Source: an uncultured Oscillospiraceae bacterium (GTDB lineage: Bacteria; Bacillota; Clostridia; Oscillospirales; Acutalibacteraceae). From it: a DNA stretch of 22,250 bases. Of the stretch, positions 7,356 through 13,554 are shown piece by piece. Both the position numbers and the translations under genes were made by a program. The stretch is taken from NCBI GenBank assembly GCA_900553255.1, contig USCI01000040.1, positions 1 to 22,250 on the forward strand, in the 5' to 3' direction. A model generated the notes under the pieces. It was not told the origin of the DNA. It made no database searches and saw only the letters and a list, made by a program, of their open reading frames with translations. Numbering within the stretch: the first letter of the stretch is position 1; every line of letters begins with the position of its first letter.

Positions 7356-7895
7356 ATGATTTATGTGTTTTTGGCGGAAGGCTTTGAAGAGATCGAAGCG
7401 CTGGCCACGGTGGATGTGCTGCGCCGGGCGGAACTGCCGGTGCAGACCGTCGGTGTGGGCGGCGAATGGATCCGCGGCTCTCACGGGATGCGCATCGAAG
7501 CGGATATCCGTGAAGACGGGATGGATCTGACGAAGGCGCAGGCGGTCGTGCTGCCGGGCGGCATGCCGGGCACGCGCAATCTGGAGGCGTCCGCCGCCGT
7601 ACAGGGTGCGCTGGACTATATGGCTGAAAACCACCGGTATATCGCGGCGATCTGCGCCGCCCCTTCGATTCTGGGGCATCGGGGCATGCTGGCCGGAAAG
7701 CGCGCGACCTGCTTCCCGGGCTTTGAAAAGGACTGCACCGGCGCGACGCTCCTTGACGAGCCTGCTGTTGCCGACGGACGGATTATCACCGGAAAAGGGG
7801 CGGGAGCCGCCATTGATTTCGCTTTGACCATTGTGGAACAACTGAAAGGGCGCGGCGTTTCGGACGCGCTTCGGGCGGCGATGCAATGCCGTTAG
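7356..7895 (+). CDS. DJ-1/PfpI family protein (YajL/ThiJ type)
   Basis: A 179-residue protein of the DJ-1/ThiJ/PfpI superfamily. The reactive Cys is C100 in the nucleophile elbow AAICAAPSILG, and the partner Glu that tunes it is E14 in FEEIEALATVDVLRRAE. VLPGGMPG at about residues 65-72 is the family oxyanion segment. Members act as redox-sensing chaperones, glyoxalases or deglycases; which applies here cannot be told. The true start is ATG 7356 with GAGAGGAG about 11 bases upstream; the frame is open further upstream only as a shadow of the GNAT gene. The last 10 bases overlap the cyclo-ligase gene. Confidence 0.93.
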   Translation: MIYVFLAEGFEEIEALATVDVLRRAELPVQTVGVGGEWIRGSHGMRIEADIREDGMDLTKAQAVVLPGGMPGTRNLEASAAVQGALDYMAENHRYIAAICAAPSILGHRGMLAGKRATCFPGFEKDCTGATLLDEPAVADGRIITGKGAGAAIDFALTIVEQLKGRGVSDALRAAMQCR

Positions 7896-8476
7896 AGGAT
7901 ATCCGGCCGATCAAAAGCGAGCTGCGGGACCGCTATAAGGCGCTGCGCAGAAATATGGAGCCGTCCTTTAAGGAAAGCTGCGACGCTACGATTGCGAAGC
8001 GGGTGGCCGGTTTGTGGCAGTATGCCAAAAACCGCCGTCTGTTCACCTATGTGTCCACCGCCATCGAGGTGGATACCCGGCGGATCATTGAAAGGGCGCT
8101 GGCGGACGGAAAAACGGTGGCGGTACCCCGCTGCGTTCCGGGTACCCGCACGATGGAGTTTTATACCATTTCCGGTCTGCAGGAACTCCGTCCGGGCTCC
8201 TTCGGGGTGCTGGAACCGGAACCCAACCCCAAAAATTTGTGGACGGATTTTTCAGAGGGCTTGTGTCTGGTACCGGCTTTGTGTTATGATTGGAGAGGCT
8301 TCCGCCTGGGCTACGGCAAGGGGTATTATGACCGCTTCCTGGCCGGGTTTGAGGGGAACATGGTAGGGCTTTGCTACAGCGAATGTGTGCGGCATAAGCT
8401 GCCGCACGGCCGTTATGACCGGCCGGTGGAGCTGCTGGTTACCGAGCGCTTTCTGCGCCGGACCAGGCCGAAGTGA
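7886..8476 (+). CDS. 5-formyltetrahydrofolate cyclo-ligase
   Basis: A 196-residue enzyme that uses ATP to convert 5-formyl-THF to 5,10-methenyl-THF, returning folate to the active one-carbon pool. The diagnostic nucleotide- and substrate-binding motif GFRLGYGKGYYDRFL is at residues 138-152. The N-terminal KSELRDRYKALRRNM and the FTYVSTAIEVDTRRII segment (about 53-68) are also typical. The length is normal. The ATG lies within the last codons of the DJ-1 gene. Sharing an operon with thyX makes sense because ThyX consumes methylenetetrahydrofolate. Confidence 0.95.
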   Translation: MPLEDIRPIKSELRDRYKALRRNMEPSFKESCDATIAKRVAGLWQYAKNRRLFTYVSTAIEVDTRRIIERALADGKTVAVPRCVPGTRTMEFYTISGLQELRPGSFGVLEPEPNPKNLWTDFSEGLCLVPALCYDWRGFRLGYGKGYYDRFLAGFEGNMVGLCYSECVRHKLPHGRYDRPVELLVTERFLRRTRPK

Positions 8477-8505
8477 AAATGACACGGGATACGGGAGTTG
8501 ACAAT

Positions 8506-9963
8506 ATGGCTGACGAACTGGACAAGATGCTGGAGGATATCGAGGCCGAAAAGGCGGCACGTCTGCGGCAGGAAGCCCAGATGAGCGAATCCCTGAAGCC
8601 GGATGCGGCGCAGGAATCGGCTTTGACGCAGTCCAGACAGGATAAGGTGTCCTCCTTTAAGTTGTCGCTGAATCTGGAGGAGGGCGATGGCCCGGCGGAT
8701 GAGCCGGCGGAACATAACGATGCGCAGCCGTCGGCGGAGGACGGCGCAGAGGCGGCGGAGGACACAGCACCGAAAGATGTGCCGGAGGATGAAGCACAGG
8801 AGCCGGACGCCTCTACGGAGGCAGAGGATGCGCAGGAAGACCAGGGCAAAAAAGGGCGGAAAAAGAAGAAAAAGGCCCGCACCACGTGGGGCTGCATCCG
8901 CGGCCTGATCTATGCGATTGCGGTGCTGGCCGTGTCTGGAACGCTGGCCTATTTTGCGATTACCGGCGGCATCGACATGACCGGGCTGAATAAGTCCGAC
9001 GAATTGATCGATGTGGAGATACCGGAAGGCGCTTCTACCGAAATGGTGGCCAACATCCTCAAGGAAAACGGGCTGATCGACCAGCCGCTGGTATTCCGCC
9101 TGTATTCCAAGCTCACCAATGCGGACGGGAAATACCAGGTCGGTACGTTTACGCTCTCTCCCGATATGGGGTACAGCAACATGATTGCCCTCCTGCAGAC
9201 GACCAAGCCGCGGGAGACAGTGCGGGTAACCATCCCGGAAGGCAGCACAGCCTATCAGATTTCGCAGCTGCTGGAAAAGGAAGGGGTGTGCTCTGCCAGC
9301 GACTTTTTTGATGCGCTGGTCAACGGGGAATACGAAAATGCGTTTCTGGAGCAGGTGCCCAAAAAGGAAATGGGAGCCTGGGACGAACAGCACAGCGGGC
9401 GGATTTACCGGCTGGATGGGTATCTGTTCCCGGATACCTATGAGTTTTACAAAAACAGCTCGGGCAAAACGGTCGTGCAGAAGATGCTCGACAACTTTGA
9501 GACGAGGATGGATACCCAGCACATGGCCGCGCTCAAGGCGGCGGGCATGACGCTCGACGATGCGATCACGCTGGCTTCGATCATACAGGGGGAGGCGGCG
9601 GATATCGAGAATATGCCGAAAGTCTCCCGCGTTCTGCACAATCGTCTGGATGACCCGGTGAATTATCCGTATCTGCAGTGCGACTCAACCGCGCGCTATG
9701 TCACCAGCCTGATCCCGATCGTGGAGGGCGGGGAGATAAAAACCGAGGGATACGATACCTACACCCGCAAGGGGTTGCCCGCGGGGCCGATTAACAATCC
9801 CGGTCTTGCGGCCATTGAAGCCGCCATCAATCCGTCGACCGACGAAGAGGTTATGCAGTATTATTTCTTTGCCAACGACGCCGAGCGCAACACGTACTAT
9901 TCGAAAACCTACGAGGAGCATGTGGCGATCTGCCGGAAGTATCATATCGGCATTCACGGTTAA
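8506..9963 (+). CDS. mltG: MltG-like endolytic transglycosylase
   Basis: A 485-residue membrane protein of the YceG/MltG family, which cuts nascent glycan strands and so ends peptidoglycan polymerisation. The order is: a cytoplasmic acidic region rich in Glu, Asp and Ala (about 1-113), a basic stretch GRKKKKKAR that fixes the orientation, one membrane segment (about 131-152), LysM-like regions (VEIPEGASTEMVANIL, VTIPEGSTAYQISQLL), then the catalytic domain. That domain carries YLFPDTYEF, ASIIQGEA with the conserved Glu E363, CDSTARYV and KGLPAGPINNPG. ATG 8506 is preferred because CGGGAG lies 8 bases upstream; GTG 8473 and ATG 8479 are open but lack an SD. It is the last gene of the operon and is followed by a hairpin. 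Confidence 0.93.
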   Translation: MADELDKMLEDIEAEKAARLRQEAQMSESLKPDAAQESALTQSRQDKVSSFKLSLNLEEGDGPADEPAEHNDAQPSAEDGAEAAEDTAPKDVPEDEAQEPDASTEAEDAQEDQGKKGRKKKKKARTTWGCIRGLIYAIAVLAVSGTLAYFAITGGIDMTGLNKSDELIDVEIPEGASTEMVANILKENGLIDQPLVFRLYSKLTNADGKYQVGTFTLSPDMGYSNMIALLQTTKPRETVRVTIPEGSTAYQISQLLEKEGVCSASDFFDALVNGEYENAFLEQVPKKEMGAWDEQHSGRIYRLDGYLFPDTYEFYKNSSGKTVVQKMLDNFETRMDTQHMAALKAAGMTLDDAITLASIIQGEAADIENMPKVSRVLHNRLDDPVNYPYLQCDSTARYVTSLIPIVEGGEIKTEGYDTYTRKGLPAGPINNPGLAAIEAAINPSTDEEVMQYYFFANDAERNTYYSKTYEEHVAICRKYHIGIHG

Positions 9964-9966
9964 TAG

Positions 9967-10003
9967 GCAGCGGCCGGGGCACAGGGCTCCGGCCGCTGCT
10001 TTG
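9967..10003 (+). terminator. GC-rich hairpin after mltG, probable terminator
   Basis: GCAGCGGCCGG (9967-9977) pairs perfectly with CCGGCCGCTGC (9989-9999), and three more inner pairs leave a 5-base loop. Only a short TTTG follows, so the T tract is weak. It begins four bases after the mltG stop. Confidence 0.65.
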
Positions 10004-10139
10004 TGCCGGAAAGGCATCGTCCTGTCTGCTGCAGGGATTGCTGCCCGGCAGAATGGCGCCCTCCGGGTCGGCACTGTGGGGCCGGTGTATTCTCAGCCGT
10101 CCAAAGGCTCCTCTGCCGTCGGGAAAGGAAGGACAGAAA

Positions 10140-11381
10140 ATGGCGGAAATCAAGCGAAAACAGCCGGAGGTACTGGCTCCCGCCGGTGACCTCGAGCGCC
10201 TGGAGGCGGCGTTGCTTTACGGCGCCGATGCGGTTTATCTGGCGGGGAAGGCGTACGGCATGCGTTCTGCCAGCCGTAATTTTGATGAGGATGGCCTGGC
10301 GGATGCGGTGCGTCTGGCGCATGAGCGCGGGCGAAAGGTGTATGTGACCTGCAATACGCTGCCGCACAATGCGGAGATGGACCGGCTGCCGGCCTTCCTG
10401 CAGGCGGTGCAGGCGGCGGGGGCGGATGCGCTGATTGTCTGCGACCTCGGCGTGATGGCGATGGCTGCGCGGTATGCGCCGGACTGCCGGCTGCATGTAT
10501 CGACCCAGTTCGGCGTCATGAACTATCAGACGGCGCGTACCCTTTGGGAGTACGGCGCCTCCCGCGTTGTGCTGGCACGGGAGCTGCCGCTCGAAGAAAT
10601 TGCCGTTATCCGGGAAAAAACGCCGCCGTCGCTGGAGCTGGAATGCTTTGTCCATGGGGCCATGTGCGCCTCGGTATCCGGCCGGTGTTTTTTGTCCAGC
10701 TACCTGGCCGGCCGGGATGCCAATCACGGCGACTGTGCGCAGCCCTGCCGATGGAAATACCGGCTTGCGCCCGATTCCCTGCCCGAACACGTGCTGACGG
10801 CGGAGGAATATGCGCAGGGTACCTATCTGTTCAACGCCCACGACCTGTGTATGATTGAGCACATTCCCGCGCTGGTGCGGGCCGGCGTGTCGTCGTTTAA
10901 AATCGAGGGGAGGGCGAAGGCGGCGTATTATGCGGCGGTGACGGCAAACGCCTATAAAAGCGCGGTGACGGCGTATATGGCGTCGCCGGATCCCGACAGC
11001 TACCGTGTCCCGGCGTGGATTAGGCGTGAGCTGGATACCATCAGCCATCGTCCGTACGGTACCGGCTTCTTTTTCGGCACGCCGCAGCAGAATACGGCGT
11101 TCGGCGGCTATATACAGCATTATGAGGTGGCGGCTGTGGTGGAAGGCTGGAGCGAGGGAAGGCTTTTCGTATCGCAGCGCAACTATTTTCAGCAGGGCGA
11201 TGCCCTGGAGGTGCTGGAACCGGGAAAAACGCCGGTTTCGCTGCCGGCGGCGGAGCTGCTCGATGCCGGCGGCGAACCCATCGCTGCGGCACGCCACCCG
11301 AAAATGGCGCTGTCCCTGTACAGCGATAGGGCCTTTTTGCCGGGCAGCTTTATCCGGCGGCGGGTACCGGACGAAAAATGA
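10140..11381 (+). CDS. U32 family protein, tRNA/rRNA hydroxylation type (TrhP/RlhA-like)
   Basis: A 413-residue protein of the former peptidase U32 family. The signature E-x-F-x2-G-A-x-C-x4-G-x-C is present (residues 168-183), and four Cys, C176, C183, C199 and C203, match the iron-sulfur ligands of the family. Characterised relatives (TrhP, RlhA, UbiU/V) use prephenate-dependent or related chemistry to hydroxylate RNA or quinone precursors. In Firmicutes, TrhP1/TrhP2 make 5-hydroxyuridine in tRNA, so that is the likeliest role. VLAPAGDLERLEAALLYGAD and the barrel pattern open the protein. ATG 10140 has AAGGA 6 bases upstream; a longer open frame from 10038 is non-coding leader. Peptidase activity is now considered unlikely for this family. 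Confidence 0.9.
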   Translation: MAEIKRKQPEVLAPAGDLERLEAALLYGADAVYLAGKAYGMRSASRNFDEDGLADAVRLAHERGRKVYVTCNTLPHNAEMDRLPAFLQAVQAAGADALIVCDLGVMAMAARYAPDCRLHVSTQFGVMNYQTARTLWEYGASRVVLARELPLEEIAVIREKTPPSLELECFVHGAMCASVSGRCFLSSYLAGRDANHGDCAQPCRWKYRLAPDSLPEHVLTAEEYAQGTYLFNAHDLCMIEHIPALVRAGVSSFKIEGRAKAAYYAAVTANAYKSAVTAYMASPDPDSYRVPAWIRRELDTISHRPYGTGFFFGTPQQNTAFGGYIQHYEVAAVVEGWSEGRLFVSQRNYFQQGDALEVLEPGKTPVSLPAAELLDAGGEPIAAARHPKMALSLYSDRAFLPGSFIRRRVPDEK

Positions 11382-11482
11382 GCCGATTAAATCCTTTCCA
11401 AAACGGGAAGACTGTTAGAGAAAACCAGTTCCCGAAGGCCGGCGGCGGATCCGATAGACGGAAAAGCGGCCGGCGGATGTGA
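11378..11482 (+). CDS. Possible 34-residue small ORF coupled to the U32 gene
   Basis: The stop of the U32 gene overlaps an ATG (ATGA), opening a 34-codon frame that ends four bases before the first ATG of the penicillin-binding protein gene. The predicted peptide is strongly basic and Gly-rich (starts MSRLNPFQNGK and ends DRRKSGRRM). No SD is seen apart from possible coupling, and the codon mix differs from neighbouring genes. It may be a coincidental open frame in the 105-base gap, which otherwise holds nothing I recognise. Confidence 0.25.
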   Translation: MSRLNPFQNGKTVRENQFPKAGGGSDRRKSGRRM

Positions 11483-11498
11483 AAGGATGATGACGGCT

Positions 11499-13118
11499 AT
11501 GCCTAAACGCTCGGTGGTGGTCGGTGCGCTGCTGCTGGCCATGTTCAGCGGACTGATGATAAAAATCTATCATTTGGCCGACAGCGGCCTGGCGCAGGTG
11601 GCGGACCAGCAGTCAACGGTTACGGTCACGGTTGCCACCGCACGGGGCACCCTTTACGACCGGAATATGCAGCCGCTTGTCAATACCGGCACACAGAACA
11701 GCATCAGCGTTGCGCCATATCCGGCGGCTGTTGCCGCGCTTTCGGAGGCACTGACCAACGAGGAGTTTGAAGCGCTGGCCGACCGGCTGCAAAGCGGCCG
11801 CCCGGTGACGCTGACGCTGGACCGCCTGCTCGCACCGACCGAAGGAATCAGCCAGTTCAGCGTGCCGGTGCGGTACAGCGGCGATCTGGCGGCACCGCAT
11901 CTGCTCGGCTATCTGGACGGCGACGGGCTGCATGGCGTTACCGGTATAGAGCTGGCGTTTGACGAGTATTTAAGCAGTAAGAGCGGCAGCGTCAAGGTCA
12001 CCTACAAGGTGGACGGCGCCGGCAAACCGCTGCAGGGGATAGCGCCGGAAATCCGGAATACGCTGGATGAGGCGAAGGCGGGAATTGTCCTGAGCATCGA
12101 TCAGCAGATCCAGTATATCGCCGAACAGGCGGCCAAAAAGTATATCGACCGAGGCGCGGTCGTGGTGCTGGAGCCGAAGACCGGGCAGGTGCTGGCGATG
12201 GTCAGCCTGCCGGATTTCCAGCAGGACACCTTGGTGGAGGCGCTGGACGACGAGCGTTCTCCGCTGCTCAACCGTGCGCTGTGCAACTATAACTGCGGCT
12301 CGGTTTTCAAGATTGTCTCTGCTGCTGCGGCGCTCGAGGCGGGGGTATCGCTGAGCGAAAGCCACACCTGTACGGGAAGCATCAATGTCGGGGGGATCTC
12401 CTTTCACTGCCATAACCGTCTGGGCCACGGGGTGATGTCGATGGTCAGCGGTTTTGCGCAGTCCTGCAACCCGTATTTTATCCAGCTGATGCAGGGCGTC
12501 GGAGGGGAGGCACTGTATACGATGGCGACCAACCTGAGCTTCGACCGGCCGCTGCTGCTGGCGGAAAATTACAAAACCGCGCGCGCAGTGCTGCCGTCCG
12601 AACTGGAACTGCAGTCGCCCGCGGCGGTGGCTAACCTCTCCTTCGGTCAGGGGTCGCTGCTGGCCACGCCGATGCATATCGCGCAGATGGTCGCCGCGGT
12701 GGTCAACGGCGGCGAGGTGATCCAGCCCTCGGTCGTGAAAGGGTTTGTGGACAAGGCGGGCAACCTGGAGGAGAGTGCTGCCGCTCCTGCGCAGTGGGCT
12801 TTTTCGGAGCAAACGGCACAGACGCTGCACAACCTGATGGTTGAGACGGTGGAAAACGGCACCGGTTCCGGCGGGAAACCGCGTGTGGGCGGGGCCGGCT
12901 GTAAAACCGGCACCGCGGAGACCGGCTGGAAAAATGACGATGGCTCAGAGGTGGTGCAAAGCTGGTACGCCGGCTTTTATCCGGCGGAGCAGCCGGAATA
13001 TGTGGTGGTTGTGCTCGCCGAGGATGCGGAGGGCAGCGGCGGGCAGTCGACGCCGGTATTCCGGGAAATCTGCGACGATTTGTATACGCTGGGCCTGTCC
13101 CGTCAGGCAGAAGGCTGA
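11499..13118 (+). CDS. Class B penicillin-binding protein (transpeptidase)
   Basis: A protein of about 539 residues with an N-terminal membrane anchor (SVVVGALLLAMFSGLMIKIY), a PBP dimerisation region beginning RGTLYDRN, and a transpeptidase domain. The three penicillin-binding motifs are clear: SVFK with catalytic Ser268, SCN (322-324) and KTG (469-471). It cross-links peptidoglycan stem peptides outside the membrane. It is shorter than many SpoVD or PBP2 proteins and has no PASTA domain. A role in elongation, division or sporulation cannot be chosen from sequence alone. Candidate starts are ATG 11487, 11490 and 11499. AAAGGA abuts the first, so 11490 or 11499 is more likely. A terminator-like hairpin follows the gene. 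Confidence 0.92.
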   Translation: MPKRSVVVGALLLAMFSGLMIKIYHLADSGLAQVADQQSTVTVTVATARGTLYDRNMQPLVNTGTQNSISVAPYPAAVAALSEALTNEEFEALADRLQSGRPVTLTLDRLLAPTEGISQFSVPVRYSGDLAAPHLLGYLDGDGLHGVTGIELAFDEYLSSKSGSVKVTYKVDGAGKPLQGIAPEIRNTLDEAKAGIVLSIDQQIQYIAEQAAKKYIDRGAVVVLEPKTGQVLAMVSLPDFQQDTLVEALDDERSPLLNRALCNYNCGSVFKIVSAAAALEAGVSLSESHTCTGSINVGGISFHCHNRLGHGVMSMVSGFAQSCNPYFIQLMQGVGGEALYTMATNLSFDRPLLLAENYKTARAVLPSELELQSPAAVANLSFGQGSLLATPMHIAQMVAAVVNGGEVIQPSVVKGFVDKAGNLEESAAAPAQWAFSEQTAQTLHNLMVETVENGTGSGGKPRVGGAGCKTGTAETGWKNDDGSEVVQSWYAGFYPAEQPEYVVVVLAEDAEGSGGQSTPVFREICDDLYTLGLSRQAEG

Positions 13119-13182
13119 GTTGAGTACGGATCCGGAATCTTTACACCGGGGACACTGCCGGTGGTGCTTGCATTAATCCATC

Positions 13183-13207
13183 GCCGCGTCCGGAGAGGCG
13201 GCTTTTT
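13183..13207 (+). terminator. Terminator after the penicillin-binding protein gene
   Basis: GCCGC (13183-13187) can pair with GCGGC (13198-13202) across a 10-base loop, followed directly by TTTTT. A second hairpin without a T tract, CACCGG/CCGGTG at 13144-13163, lies just upstream. Together they separate the PBP gene from the alaS promoter. Confidence 0.6.
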
Positions 13208-13230
13208 CGTTGGAAGCCTGTCGGGAAGGC

Positions 13231-13259
13231 TTGACAAAAGGAAAAGACATGCCTATAAT
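13231..13259 (+). promoter_or_regulatory. Consensus sigma-A promoter for the alaS leader
   Basis: TTGACA (13231-13236) and TATAAT (13254-13259) are both perfect consensus boxes with an ideal 17-base spacer. Transcription should begin near 13266, directly upstream of the T-box Stem I. Confidence 0.92.
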
Positions 13260-13265
13260 AAAAGG

Positions 13266-13532
13266 CGATAACAAGAAGGCTGTGACGGGAAGAATACCTG
13301 TTGATGCAAGCAGAGAGGGCGGCTGTCCGGACAGGAATTTGGTTCGGATGCTGAAAGGCCGCTCGTGCCTCTCACGGGGAAAGCCGCCCCTGAGCTCTGC
13401 CGCGAGGAGCGGCGGCGTGTGCCCGCGTTAAGGGCGAGGGAATATTCCCGCTGAGCGGCATCGTTTTACGGCGGTGCAAATTGGGTGGTACCACGGAACC
13501 TCCGTCCCATGTTGGACGGGGGTTTTTATTTT
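13266..13532 (+). promoter_or_regulatory. T-box riboswitch, alanine-specific, upstream of alaS
   Basis: The T-box core lies at 13479-13496 (AATTGGGTGGTACCACGG). Its TGGT (13486-13489) can pair with the ACCA end of uncharged tRNA-Ala. Stem I starts near 13278. GTGA (13282-13285) and TGAG (13391-13394) look like the kink-turn. The specifier loop is AAGAATA (13290-13296) opposite GAAAGCCGC, closed by CCTGT/ACGGG, and the proposed specifier codon is GCC (Ala) at 13383-13385, followed by a purine. AGAGAG (13312-13317) and GCTGAAAGGCC (13350-13360) match the AG bulge and distal loop motifs. Uncharged tRNA-Ala should stabilise the antiterminator and switch alaS on. The pairing was worked out by eye. 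Confidence 0.93.
13499..13532 (+). terminator. T-box regulatory terminator
   Basis: CCTCCGTCC (13499-13507) pairs with GGACGGGGG (13514-13522) around a 6-base loop, with one G-T pair, followed by TTTTTATTTT. It forms when the antiterminator does not, stopping transcription 22 bases before the alaS start codon. Confidence 0.92.
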
Positions 13533-13554
13533 GGGGAAAGGATTGTGACAATCG

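Noticed and set aside
6540..7895. A 451-codon plus-strand frame covering the GNAT gene and DJ-1 gene
   Set aside because: Only its last 180 codons, from ATG 7356, match the DJ-1 family; the rest is an out-of-frame shadow of the GNAT gene.
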